Source: an uncultured Opitutia bacterium
Lineage (GTDB): Bacteria; Verrucomicrobiota; Verrucomicrobiia; Opitutales; Opitutaceae
Reading direction: 5' to 3'
DNA: 64,000 nt
NCBI GenBank assembly: GCA_903862955.1
Contig: CAIPAH010000007.1
Coordinates: 1-64,000, forward strand
Shown here: piece after piece, positions 13,722-22,565 of the stretch
Layout: every line of letters begins with the position of its first letter
Numbering within the stretch: the stretch's first letter is position 1
Notes under the pieces: model-generated
Database searches by the model: none
The model's input: the letters and a program-made list of their open reading frames with translations, nothing else
What the model was told of the DNA's origin: nothing
Translations under genes and position numbers: made by a program

Positions 13722-14765
13722 TTATTTCACGGCCGTCGTGCGGCGCAGCGTCCAGAGTTGCTTCGCCTGCGTGATGATCAAGGCGAGCACGTCGGGCGTC
13801 ACCGCCTGCTTCGGGTCATCGCCAATGCCGTGGCTGGGGCTGACGTGGGATTCGATGCAGAGGCCGTCGGCGCCGTAAGCGACGGCCGCGAGGGCGCAGG
13901 CGGGAACGTAAGTCGCCTTGCCCACCGAGTGGGACGGATCTACCACGACCGGCGCCCAGGTCTTTTCCTTGAGCAGCGGGGTGATGCTCTCGTCCGGATG
14001 ATTACGATAGCCGTCGAGCGTGGGTGTCGTGCCCCGCGGGCAAAGGATGACGTTGGGATTGCCGAACGCCGCGATGTATTCCGCCGCGGAGATGAACTCG
14101 GCCAGCGGGCCCATGTGAATGCTGCGCTTGAGCAGCACGCAGGTGTCGCGCTCGGCGATCGCGCGCCCGATGGCTCGGAGTAGCGAGTAATTGAGGGCAT
14201 TGCGCGCGCCGACTTGCAGCGAGTGCACGCCGGCGTCGAGCGCGAGCTTGATGTGGCTGTCCTCCATCACCTCCGTGTCGACGGGCAGCCCGGTGCGGCG
14301 CGAGGCCTCCATCAGGATGTCCAGCGACTTCACGTCGCCCTGGAACGCATACGGATTGGTGCGGGGTTTCCAGACGCCGCCGCGCAGCACGTGCGCACCT
14401 GCTTCCTTCGCGGCGGCCGCCGTTTCGTAGAAATAGTTGGGGTTCTTGGGATCGATCGTGCAGGTGCCCGCAATCACGAGCAGCTCCTCGCCCAGCGTCA
14501 CACCTCCGAGCTTGATGCGGTGGCTGGCGAGGTCGGACCGCTTGTCCATCAGCTTGAACGGCGACTGGATCCGGTCGATGCGGTCCACGTAGTCGAGACC
14601 CTCCAGCCGGTTGATCATCAGCTCGTCGCGCTCGTCGCCCACGATGGCGTAGATCGTCCGCACCGCGCCGACGATGGGTTGGATCTTGCAGCCAAACTCC
14701 CCGACGATCGCGGTAATCTCGGCAATTTGCTCGGAGCTCAGGCGGTTGGACTTGGGCAGGATCAT
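13722..14765 (-). CDS. aroF: 3-deoxy-7-phosphoheptulonate (DAHP) synthase, type I-beta-like
   Basis: A 347-residue protein that condenses phosphoenolpyruvate and erythrose 4-phosphate in the first step of the shikimate pathway. An N-terminal ferredoxin-like domain (about 1-70), seen in Thermotoga-type enzymes as the feedback site, precedes the barrel. Signature elements are LRGGVWKPRTNPYAFQG (127-143), a Cys102 metal ligand in AGTCTIDP (99-106), and DPSHSVGKATYVP. The AGTCT segment differs from the usual AGPCS. Expression appears to be controlled by the leader peptide and attenuator just upstream. Confidence 0.92.
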   Translation of the reverse strand: MILPKSNRLSSEQIAEITAIVGEFGCKIQPIVGAVRTIYAIVGDERDELMINRLEGLDYVDRIDRIQSPFKLMDKRSDLASHRIKLGGVTLGEELLVIAGTCTIDPKNPNYFYETAAAAKEAGAHVLRGGVWKPRTNPYAFQGDVKSLDILMEASRRTGLPVDTEVMEDSHIKLALDAGVHSLQVGARNALNYSLLRAIGRAIAERDTCVLLKRSIHMGPLAEFISAAEYIAAFGNPNVILCPRGTTPTLDGYRNHPDESITPLLKEKTWAPVVVDPSHSVGKATYVPACALAAVAYGADGLCIESHVSPSHGIGDDPKQAVTPDVLALIITQAKQLWTLRRTTAVK

Positions 14766-14784
14766 GACGGAGGCAGGCTGGGGT

Positions 14785-14814
14785 TAATAAAAAAGCCGCC
14801 CGATTGGGCGGCTT
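14785..14814 (-). terminator. Attenuator terminator hairpin upstream of DAHP synthase
   Basis: On the minus strand a perfect 9-base-pair stem (arms at 14806-14814 and 14793-14801) closes a 4-base loop and is followed by TTTTTT. It lies between the leader peptide stop and the DAHP synthase start, where a plain end-of-gene terminator would make no sense. Confidence 0.88.
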
Positions 14815-14846
14815 GGTGGCGAAAGTGGTTGGACTCAGGTTTCGCG

Positions 14847-14921
14847 TCAGCCGCCCATGATTTTCCGGGTAAAATAGCCCCAGAAACCAAAGCTGTAAAA
14901 ATAAGCGGGGAAGCGATTCAC
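14847..14921 (-). CDS. Aromatic-rich leader peptide of DAHP synthase
   Basis: A 24-residue frame with GTG start and TGA stop. Its core AYFYSFGFWGYF is strikingly aromatic: five Phe, three Tyr and one Trp among 24 residues. The tail TRKIMGG runs across the regulatory GGGCGGCT segment. No clear Shine-Dalgarno sequence precedes the GTG; a TTG 36 bases upstream is in frame but falls in the likely -35 element. Its role would be to sense charged tRNA-Phe/Tyr/Trp, not to act as a protein. Confidence 0.82.
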   Translation of the reverse strand: MNRFPAYFYSFGFWGYFTRKIMGG

Positions 14922-14951
14922 GGGTGAAGGAGTGGCGGCGACCCACCGTCT

Positions 14952-14957
14952 TGTCAA
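14952..14957 (-). promoter_or_regulatory. Possible -35 element for the DAHP synthase leader transcript
   Basis: A perfect TTGACA on the minus strand, 30 bases before the leader GTG. No good -10 hexamer is seen at the right spacing, so this is tentative. If used, the transcript would start close to the leader codon. Confidence 0.35.
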
Positions 14958-14985
14958 CCCAGCGTGCCCGACGGGTGTTTCCCGC

Positions 14986-15050
14986 ACTGTAGGAGCGGCT
15001 TCATGCCGCGACGGTCCCCGCCAGTCGCGGGGTAAACCCGCTCCTACAGT
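14986..15050. repeat. Palindromic REP-like element (GTAGGAGCGG family)
   Basis: Perfect 13-base inverted arms (14986-14998 ACTGTAGGAGCGG and 15038-15050) enclose 39 bases that contain an inner GC-rich partial palindrome. The element lies between the pseudouridine synthase end and the DAHP synthase leader. TGTAGGAGCGG-type repeats are known in many GC-rich bacteria. A related half-arm appears near 56558. Confidence 0.75.
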
Positions 15051-15062
15051 CGAAATGCCAGT

Positions 15063-15827
15063 CTAGCTACGGAGCGTAAATTCCTCGGGCAGCGGCGCGG
15101 CGGCGGAGAAGACGTGCGTGCGGCCCTTCCACTCGTAGTCGAACCGGGTTTCCAGCGAGTGCAGAAACATGCGCTTCGTGCCGGCGGACTTCGCGAACTC
15201 GCGGTTGCGCGGGAAATTTCCATAGGTCTGGTCGCCCACGATCGGCAGGTGCCGCTGCGCGCACTGCACGCGGAGCTGGTGACTGCGGCCCGTGTGTGGC
15301 TCGAGCCGGAGCAGCGACACGCGAGGCTCGCCCCGGCTGGTGCGGACCAGGCTCATCTTCGTCTCCGCCGGCACGCGTCCGGTGTTGAGCTCCGCCCGCA
15401 ATTGGCCGCCCTTCCGCTGGACCGCCAAAGTGTCCTTCCATAGCTCGATCGGCGCGCGCGGAGCGCTGAAGACCAGCGCCGCGTAAACCTTGTGCACCCG
15501 CTTCCGCTTGAACTGCGCGCGAATCTCGTGGGCGAGGGCTTCGTCCGCGCACACCAACACGACTCCCGATGTGGCCGAATCGAGCCGGTTGAGCAGCCAG
15601 AGCCGCCGGGGCGCGGCTTCCGCCGCCGATTTCCACTCGTAAAACTCGCCTTCCAACGTGTAGCGCACCGTGAGCAGCGAGCGGGGTTCGTCGCCGCCGG
15701 CATTGGGGTGCGAAAGTACTCCAGCCGGTTTGTTCAGGGCGGCCAGCCCGGACGCGTCATGCGCCAGGAGGGTCACGTCGCGGCCGAGCGGCAATGTGGA
15801 CCAGAAATTCTCCTTCTCCGCGCTCAC
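15063..15827 (-). CDS. RluA-family RNA pseudouridine synthase
   Basis: A 254-residue protein. The catalytic motif is LNRLDSATSG, with Asp83, where many relatives have HRLDxxTSG. Also present are LNKPAGVLSHP near the N-terminus, KVYAALV, and LEPHTGRSHQLRVQ near the end of the catalytic domain. No S4 RNA-binding domain precedes it. It would isomerise uridine in rRNA or tRNA; the target is unclear. I chose the GTG start that overlaps the upstream TGA as GTGA, giving tight translational coupling with the TonB-like gene; a longer frame starting at 15893 overlaps that gene more. Confidence 0.88.
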   Translation of the reverse strand: MSAEKENFWSTLPLGRDVTLLAHDASGLAALNKPAGVLSHPNAGGDEPRSLLTVRYTLEGEFYEWKSAAEAAPRRLWLLNRLDSATSGVVLVCADEALAHEIRAQFKRKRVHKVYAALVFSAPRAPIELWKDTLAVQRKGGQLRAELNTGRVPAETKMSLVRTSRGEPRVSLLRLEPHTGRSHQLRVQCAQRHLPIVGDQTYGNFPRNREFAKSAGTKRMFLHSLETRFDYEWKGRTHVFSAAAPLPEEFTLRS

Positions 15828-16942
15828 CGATAATAGAACTCGTAGGTGAGTTCCTGCTCCTTGCCGAGCATGGCCTTCATGTCGTCGGTCCACGGCGGGT
15901 ACGGCGACGGGATCGTGATCGAGCTCGTGCAGAGGCGGCCGGCGGCGTCGGTCGAACGGTTGTCCACGCTCACGATCCGGGCGATCTTACCCTCGTCGTT
16001 GATGACAAACTTCACGATGATGATGCTGCCGGGCGGAGGATAAATCCGGCTCTCTTCGTTGAGCCGGTCGAACTGGGCCTGCACGACCTCGATCATCTTC
16101 TGGAGGTAGGCCCCGTAGTTGCTGAACTGGGCGCTCACCCCGATGAGTCCGGTGTTGGAGGTGCCCACCTTGTTTTCCTCGAAAATCGCCGGGCGCGACT
16201 GGATCGATTTGACGATTTGGGGCCGGGGACGCGGGTGATGCGGGTCAACCTGGGTATTCTGCAGATCGGTCGCCCCCTCGACCAGCGGCACGTTCCGGGT
16301 GCCGTCGACGCGCTCCGGGATGTTGCGCGCCGCGTCGGAGGGATTGGCAATGTTGCTGCCGAACGCATTGGCGTCGGCGCCCATCTTCTTTTCAAAGCCC
16401 GTCAGCGGAACCTGTTCTTGCTTGGGCGCCATCAGCTTCGACGTCACCGGCTTCACATCTGGCGTGGGCGGCACGGGCGTCTGCTCAATCGGTTTGTTCA
16501 GCTGGCCGTCGACGATCTGCGTCGAGTGAATGTCCTTTTGGCCCTCGAGCGCCGGGCGTTCGCTCTTGCCGTTGGGGGTGGGCTTTTCCTGTGCCACCTG
16601 CTGGTTGCGCGCCGCGAAATTGTTGGTCTTGTCCGGCACGTTTTCGGGGGCGTTGGGATTCGTTTCCACGAACTGCTTCGGCGGAGCCGGCTTGGGCGGC
16701 ACCTTGAATGTGTCCGGCGCGAGCTGGATGCTGAACTGCTGCGGCCGGGCGTGCGGCCGCTGGAGCGCGTGCGACCGGTCGTCCTTCAGCACATAGGGCC
16801 CGACGAACAGCAGGAAAAGGTGAACCAGGATGGTCCCGACGATGCCGATCAGGATCGACCGCGACTCAGGCTCCTCCCACATGCGCGCGGCGGCGCGGCG
16901 CATCGTGTGCGAGAGAGGCGGTGTGACAATGGTTTGGCTCAT
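15824..16942 (-). CDS. TonB/TolA-like membrane-anchored protein
   Basis: A 372-residue protein with a cytoplasmic N-terminus, one membrane helix (about 31-53), a long Pro/Gln/Lys/Asn-rich periplasmic linker (about 60-260) and a C-terminal globular part (about 265-372) with KFVINDEGKIARIVSVD, reminiscent of TonB C-terminal strands. It has no adjacent exbB/exbD and sits between maf (25 bases upstream) and the pseudouridine synthase, which it overlaps. It may borrow the ExbBD motor encoded at about 3 kb, or serve another envelope role. The TonB assignment is weaker than for the first copy. Confidence 0.7.
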   Translation of the reverse strand: MSQTIVTPPLSHTMRRAAARMWEEPESRSILIGIVGTILVHLFLLFVGPYVLKDDRSHALQRPHARPQQFSIQLAPDTFKVPPKPAPPKQFVETNPNAPENVPDKTNNFAARNQQVAQEKPTPNGKSERPALEGQKDIHSTQIVDGQLNKPIEQTPVPPTPDVKPVTSKLMAPKQEQVPLTGFEKKMGADANAFGSNIANPSDAARNIPERVDGTRNVPLVEGATDLQNTQVDPHHPRPRPQIVKSIQSRPAIFEENKVGTSNTGLIGVSAQFSNYGAYLQKMIEVVQAQFDRLNEESRIYPPPGSIIIVKFVINDEGKIARIVSVDNRSTDAAGRLCTSSITIPSPYPPWTDDMKAMLGKEQELTYEFYYR

Positions 16943-16967
16943 TTTTGCCCGCTGGACAGGGGCTCAG

Positions 16968-17549
16968 TCAGCCCACCAGACCCCAAGTCGTCAAAATTTG
17001 TTTCGTCCGTTCCATCGGCAGGCCCATAATATTCGTAAACGAGCCCTCCCAGCCCGCAATGATCATCTCGCGGCCCTCCTGGATCCCGTAGGCGCCGGCC
17101 TTGTCCAGCGGGTTGACCACGCGGAAATAGGCGTCGATCACCGCGTCGTCGAGCGGTCGAAAGGTCACCTGGCTTGAAACACCCTCGTCCACCGCCACGC
17201 CATCGCGCCCGCGGCGCAGTGCCACGCCGGTGAACACCGTGTGGGTGCGCCCCGACAGCTGCTTCAGCATCGCCCGCGCATTCGCCAGGTCCCGGGGCTT
17301 GTTCAGCACCGTGCGGTCAATGAACACCGTGGTATCCGCGCCCAGCACAAACGCATCCGGATGGCGTTCCGCGACCCAATCGGCCTTCAGCGCGGCGTTG
17401 TGGGCGACCATTGTCCGCGGGTCGGTACTGGGATCCTCGTGCTCCGTGATGCCCGCGACCACGACGTCGAACTTTACCCCCAGCTGGGCAAGGAGCTCGC
17501 GGCGCCGCGGCGAAGCGGAGGCAAGGATGAGTGGGACGGGAGCGGCCAT
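16968..17549 (-). CDS. maf: Maf-family nucleotide pyrophosphatase
   Basis: A 193-residue protein starting MAAPVPLILASASPRRREL; the SASPRR motif at 11-16 is diagnostic for Maf. Further family elements are VLGADTTVF, LNKPRDLANARAMLKQLSGRTHTVFTGV (positions about 81-108) and GAYGIQEG. Maf/YhdE enzymes hydrolyse non-canonical nucleoside triphosphates or dTTP/UTP. The frame continues 10 codons upstream but homology begins at this Met. It opens an operon with the TonB-like protein and the pseudouridine synthase. Confidence 0.94.
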   Translation of the reverse strand: MAAPVPLILASASPRRRELLAQLGVKFDVVVAGITEHEDPSTDPRTMVAHNAALKADWVAERHPDAFVLGADTTVFIDRTVLNKPRDLANARAMLKQLSGRTHTVFTGVALRRGRDGVAVDEGVSSQVTFRPLDDAVIDAYFRVVNPLDKAGAYGIQEGREMIIAGWEGSFTNIMGLPMERTKQILTTWGLVG

Positions 17550-17620
17550 GAGGGCGGCCAGCAAAGCTGGCTGCCCCACCTCTGCGCAAGCACTGTCCGT
17601 GAGAGACTGAATCCAGCTCT

Positions 17621-17704
17621 GTCATTGCGAGGAGCCCCGTCGGACGGGACGACGAAGCAATCCAGCTGGATCGCCACGGCGCGCTTCGCGCCCTTCGCGA
17701 TGAC
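17621..17704. repeat. Dispersed hairpin repeat (GTCATTGCGA family) between maf and nadE
   Basis: The outer arms GTCATTGCGA and TCGCGATGAC pair with a single G-T wobble. Inside are CCCGTC/GACGGG, a GACGACGAAGCAATCCAG segment and the palindrome ATCCAGCTGGAT. The GTCATTGCGAGGAGC...GAAGCAATCC pattern is a repeat found in many bacterial phyla. It lies in the divergent maf-nadE region and codes for nothing I can support. Confidence 0.7.
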
Positions 17705-17784
17705 AATCCTTTGATGCGCGCACAGCTTGCGAGTTGTCAGACCCGGAAAACGCGTCCACGTTTTCCGGCTCTCCTTTCCCACCC

Positions 17785-19434
17785 ATGCGCCTCGGCCTAG
17801 CCCAGATCAATCCGATCGTCGGTGACCTCGCCGGCAACCGCCGTCGCATCCTCGACGCCTATACCGCGCTGGTCGCGCAAGGCGCCGAGCTGGTGGCCTT
17901 TCCCGAACTCGCCGTCTGCGGCTATCCCCCGCGCGACCTCCTGTTCAAGCGCCGCTTCGTGGCCGACGTGGCCGACTCGCTTGCCCAGATCGCGGGCGTC
18001 ATTGGCGAAGTGCCGGCGCTGATCGGCACCGTGGAAGTCAACGCCGCCGGCTCCGGCCGGCCGTTCTACAACTCCGCCGCCTTCTGCCACCGCGGCAAGG
18101 TCGTCACCACCGCCCGCAAGTGCCTGCTGCCCACCTACGACGTGTTTGACGAAGACCGCTACTTCGAGCCCGCCGCGTCGGCCACCGTCATCGTCCATAA
18201 CGGCCGGCGCATCGGCGTCACGATCTGCGAGGACATCTGGACGCACCCGATGCTCAGCACTCGCCGGCTCTACAGCGGCCTAATGCCGCTCGAGCAGCTC
18301 GCCCAGCAGAAGTGCGACGTGATGCTCAACCTCTCGGCCAGCCCGTGGCACCACGACAAGGAAAACCTCCGCGAGAAACTCGTGATCGACGCCGCCCGCG
18401 GACTGCACTGCCCGGTCGCCTACCTCAACACCGTCGGCGGTAACGACGAACTCATCTTCGACGGCCGCAGCCTGGTCTGTGACGCCAAAGGCAACATCAT
18501 CGCCGGCCTGCCGGCCTTCGCGGAAGAACTGCGCGTCGTCGACACTGCGCAACCCGCGTCCCATGCCGCCATCGCGCCCAGCTTCGCCCAGGCGGAGATG
18601 CCCGACATGTATGCCGCCCTCGTGCTCGGCCTGCGCGATTACGCCCACAAGAGCGGCTTCCAGCGCGCGCTCGTCGCCCTCTCCGGTGGCATCGATTCCG
18701 CCCTCGTCGCGGTCATCGCGGCGGACGCCCTCGGCCGGAACAACATCATCGGCGTTTCGCTGCCGTCGGAAATCTCTTCCCAGCATTCCCGCGACGACGC
18801 CCGCATCCTCGCCGCCAACCTCGGCATCCGCTTCGAAACCATCGGCATCGCCGAGGCAGTTGCGGCCACCGAGCACTCACTGCACTACGTTTTCGCCGGC
18901 CGGCCCCGCGACGTCACCGAGGAGAACATCCAGGCCCGCATCCGCGGCGTCCTCATGATGGCGTTGTCGAACAAGTTCGGCTCCTTGCTGCTCACCACCG
19001 GTAACAAGAGCGAGGTGGCGGTCGGCTATTGCACGCTCTACGGCGACATGTGCGGCGGGCTCGCGGTAATCTCCGACGTCTTCAAGACGCAGGTCTACGC
19101 CCTCTCCCGCTGGATCAACCGCGAGCGCGAGATCATCCCGCAGAGCACGATCGACAAAGCCCCCAGCGCCGAGCTGCGCCCCGGCCAGACCGATCAGGAC
19201 ACGCTCCCGCCCTACGACCAGCTCGACGCGATCCTGCAGGGCTACGTCGAGGAAGGACTGTCACGCCGCGACCTCGTCGAGAAGGGTTTTCCCGAACTCG
19301 TCGTCTCCGACGTCATCCGCAAGGTGGACCTCAACGAATACAAGCGGAAGCAAGCCGCCCCCGGCCTGAAGATCACCCCCCTCGCCTTCGGCGTGGGGCG
19401 GCGGATCCCGATCGTGCAGAAGTATGTGAGCTGA
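17785..19434 (+). CDS. nadE: Glutamine-dependent NAD+ synthetase
   Basis: A 549-residue two-domain enzyme. The N-terminal nitrilase-type glutaminase (about 1-265) has the Glu41 ([13 protein letters not shown]), Lys112 ([12 protein letters not shown]) and Cys148 (ITICEDIW) triad. The C-terminal synthetase (about 275-549) has the PP-loop LSGGIDSAL near 299-307 and [18 protein letters not shown]. It amidates nicotinate adenine dinucleotide to NAD+ using ammonia channelled from glutamine. The start MRLGLAQ matches where the family begins. Confidence 0.96.
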   Translation: MRLGLAQINPIVGDLAGNRRRILDAYTALVAQGAELVAFPELAVCGYPPRDLLFKRRFVADVADSLAQIAGVIGEVPALIGTVEVNAAGSGRPFYNSAAFCHRGKVVTTARKCLLPTYDVFDEDRYFEPAASATVIVHNGRRIGVTICEDIWTHPMLSTRRLYSGLMPLEQLAQQKCDVMLNLSASPWHHDKENLREKLVIDAARGLHCPVAYLNTVGGNDELIFDGRSLVCDAKGNIIAGLPAFAEELRVVDTAQPASHAAIAPSFAQAEMPDMYAALVLGLRDYAHKSGFQRALVALSGGIDSALVAVIAADALGRNNIIGVSLPSEISSQHSRDDARILAANLGIRFETIGIAEAVAATEHSLHYVFAGRPRDVTEENIQARIRGVLMMALSNKFGSLLLTTGNKSEVAVGYCTLYGDMCGGLAVISDVFKTQVYALSRWINREREIIPQSTIDKAPSAELRPGQTDQDTLPPYDQLDAILQGYVEEGLSRRDLVEKGFPELVVSDVIRKVDLNEYKRKQAAPGLKITPLAFGVGRRIPIVQKYVS

Positions 19435-19470
19435 GCTTGAGAGTTCAGGCGAAACCTACCTTTCCAGCTT

Positions 19471-19507
19471 TATGGGCCCTATGGGTCCTATATGACCCAT
19501 GAGTCCC

Positions 19508-19510
<3 letters not shown>
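19471..19510. repeat. Short ATGGGNC repeat cluster at the hemL start
   Basis: Three near-copies of ATGGGYCCT and two complementary copies (GACCCAT, GTCCCAT) sit within 40 bases, including the palindrome ATGGGT...ACCCAT (19481-19500). It supplies two candidate start codons for hemL. It is probably a small dispersed repeat. Confidence 0.5.
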
Positions 19511-20788
<1,278 letters not shown>

Positions 20789-20810
20789 GTAGCGCAGGCG
20801 TCCCTGTTCT

Positions 20811-20889
20811 CCGGCGTGGCACGGGTCTCCGGCCCGTGATTCCGTTCCCGTCCCAACCCATCACGGGCCGGAGACCCGTGCCACGCCGG
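20811..20889. repeat. Perfect 30-base inverted repeat between hemL and xerC
   Basis: Arms at 20811-20840 and 20860-20889 are exact reverse complements with a 19-base loop. It lies in the gap between convergent hemL and xerC, and its RNA would form a very stable hairpin in either direction. There is no T-run, so it is not a classical terminator, though it could protect 3' ends. Confidence 0.85.
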
Positions 20890-20893
20890 AACA

Positions 20894-21844
20894 CTATGCC
20901 CGCGGGTGCGCCTTGGCGTGGATTTCCTTCAACCGCGCCACGCTGACGTGCGTGTAAACCTGCGTCGTCGCCAGCTGCGCGTGGCCGAGCAGCTCCTGCA
21001 CGAGCCGCAGATCAGCCCCCGCATTCAGTAGGTGTGTCGCATACGAATGCCGCAGCTTGTGCGGCGTGAGGTCCATCGGCAGCTCCGCCAGGGCGAGATA
21101 ACGCTTCAGCATCAGCTGCACCTGCCGCACGGGCAGCCGGTAATGATGCCGGTCAATCACCACCGCCGAACCCGGCCGCGGCTGCCCGGCGAACTCGGCC
21201 TTGAAACGCACCAACAGCGCCGTCGCCACCTTGCCGAGCGGGCACAGCCGCTCCTTGCGCCCCTTGCCGAGCACGCGCGCCACACCGGATTCGTAGTCGA
21301 TCGCGCCGTAGTTCAGCCCGACCAGCTCGCTCACGCGAAGTCCGCCGCCGTAGAGCAACTCCATCACCAGCCGGTCGCGCAGCGCGGTGAACGCGTCGAT
21401 CTGGCCGTTGGCGAGCAGCCGCTGCGGGCCGGCCAGCAGCCGCGTCATCTGCTCCTCGGTGAGGAATTTTGGCAGGCGCCGCTCCAGCTTAGGCAGCGGC
21501 ACGGCCGAGAACGGGTTGCGCTTCACCTTCTCGCGCGCGAGCCAGAACTTGAAGAACGCGCGCAGGCCCGAGACGTGGTTGTGCAGCGTCCGCCGGCCAA
21601 ACCGGCGCTGCGCCTCGATCACAAAGTCACGCACTTCCCGCGAATCGAGTTCATCAAAGGGCTTTTCCATCCCGGAACGAGCCAGCCACCGGTAGAAATC
21701 CTCAAACGCCTGCCGGTAGTTGCGCAGCGTGTAGGGCGAATAGCGCCGCTCCTTGGCGAGATAATCCGCGTAGGGCAGCCACCACTCCGCCAGCACGGCC
21801 GGCGGAATCTCAGGCGCGGGCGGTGTGGAGGCGGGCTTCGACAT
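20894..21844 (-). CDS. xerC: Tyrosine recombinase XerC/XerD type
   Basis: A 316-residue site-specific recombinase. The core-binding SAM-like domain (about 17-105) is followed by the catalytic domain with Arg170 (GGGLRVSEL), Lys194 (GKGRKER), His262 and Arg265 (PHKLRHSYATHLL), His288 (LGHAQLATTQ) and Tyr297 (VYTHV). All catalytic residues are present. Length and context (chromosomal, no phage genes) fit the dimer-resolution recombinase rather than a mobile integrase. XerC versus XerD cannot be settled here. The 5' end overlaps mazG by 35 bases. Confidence 0.9.
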   Translation of the reverse strand: MSKPASTPPAPEIPPAVLAEWWLPYADYLAKERRYSPYTLRNYRQAFEDFYRWLARSGMEKPFDELDSREVRDFVIEAQRRFGRRTLHNHVSGLRAFFKFWLAREKVKRNPFSAVPLPKLERRLPKFLTEEQMTRLLAGPQRLLANGQIDAFTALRDRLVMELLYGGGLRVSELVGLNYGAIDYESGVARVLGKGRKERLCPLGKVATALLVRFKAEFAGQPRPGSAVVIDRHHYRLPVRQVQLMLKRYLALAELPMDLTPHKLRHSYATHLLNAGADLRLVQELLGHAQLATTQVYTHVSVARLKEIHAKAHPRA

Positions 21845-22478
21845 CGCGCATGACCTGGGTCGCGTGTTTCCGCAGGGCGTCCTCCGGATCGAGTCCTTTC
21901 GCCTGCGCCGCGGCCGTCAATTCAAACAGCATTTGGCCCAGCGCCGCCTCGTCGAGATGTTTGGCCAGCGCCTTCACTTGGGCCACGTCGACGGCCTGCT
22001 CCGCGGGCAGCTGCTTCTTGCCAATCTGCTTCCAGACGGCCTCGGCAAACATCAGCGCGGGCAAGCGCGGCGGCAGATTCTTGAAAGTCGAGGTCTGCGC
22101 CGGACCGAGCTTCTTCTCACCGGCCTTGATCACGTCCCACTGCGCGAGGACCTGCTCGGACGTCTGCAACTTGCCGGCGCCGAAGACGTGCGGGTGGCGC
22201 CTCACGAGCTTCTCGTTGATGTCGCGGGCGACGTCGTCGAAGTTGAACTGTCCGGCCTCCTCTGCGAGGCAGGCGTGGAACACGACCTGGATGAGCACGT
22301 CGCCCAACTCCTCGCGCATGTGCGGCAGGTCGTTGCGGTCGATCGTGTCGATCAGTTCGCTCACCTCGTCAATCAGGCAGCGCACCAGTGTCGCGTGAGT
22401 CTGCTCCTGGTCCCAGGGGCAGCCGCCCGGCCCGCGCAGCCGCGCCATCGTCTGCCGAAGATCGTCAATCGCGCTCAT
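21810..22478 (-). CDS. mazG: Nucleoside triphosphate pyrophosphohydrolase MazG
   Basis: A 222-residue protein with two MazG-like halves. GCPWDQEQTHATL at 19-31 and the metal-binding DEVSELIDTI (38-47) and EELGDVLIQVVFH (57-69) identify the family. It hydrolyses NTPs to NMPs and pyrophosphate and removes non-canonical nucleotides. The start MSAIDDL is selected because upstream codons fall in the inverted repeat at 22491. It is upstream of and overlaps xerC. Confidence 0.94.
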   Translation of the reverse strand: MSAIDDLRQTMARLRGPGGCPWDQEQTHATLVRCLIDEVSELIDTIDRNDLPHMREELGDVLIQVVFHACLAEEAGQFNFDDVARDINEKLVRRHPHVFGAGKLQTSEQVLAQWDVIKAGEKKLGPAQTSTFKNLPPRLPALMFAEAVWKQIGKKQLPAEQAVDVAQVKALAKHLDEAALGQMLFELTAAAQAKGLDPEDALRKHATQVMRDVEARLHTARA

Positions 22479-22490
22479 GCGGGGAAGTTG

Positions 22491-22561
22491 CCCACGGAAC
22501 ACACGGAACACACGGAAATATTTTCGGCTTTGTCTTCCGTGTGTTCCGTGTGTTCCGTGGG
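22491..22561. repeat. Perfect 27-base inverted repeat in the mazG-trpC divergent region
   Basis: Arms 22491-22517 and 22535-22561 are exact reverse complements, each made of tandem CACGGAACA units, with a 17-base AT-rich loop. It fills nearly the whole 87-base gap between the two start codons, so it must overlap the promoters or 5' leaders of both genes. It resembles the CACGGAACACACGG dispersed repeats of Verrucomicrobia and others. Confidence 0.85.
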
Positions 22562-22565
22562 CCGA

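Larger units (their letters stand above)
14785..14921 (-). promoter_or_regulatory. Ribosome-mediated transcription attenuator for aromatic synthesis
   Basis: Order on the minus strand: leader peptide rich in Phe/Tyr/Trp, then an 8-base segment GGGCGGCT spanning its last codons and stop (14849-14856), then 34 bases, then AAGCCGCCC (14806-14814) and GGGCGGCTT plus T-run (14793-14801). The first segment can pair with the terminator's 5' arm, forming an antiterminator that excludes the terminator. If the ribosome stalls on aromatic codons the antiterminator should form; if it reaches the stop it covers the first segment and the terminator forms. The structures are read from sequence; the mechanism is by analogy with the trp and phe operons. 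Confidence 0.85.

Noticed and set aside
14002-14946. Alternative minus-strand frame across the aroF leader and aroF start
   Set aside because: It reads a different frame from the conserved DAHP synthase and has no family match; the leader peptide frame explains the region better.
17734-17784. Upstream extension of nadE with a short palindrome
   Set aside because: The family begins at MRLGLAQ; the palindrome CCGGAAAACG...CGTTTTCCGG lies in untranslated sequence.
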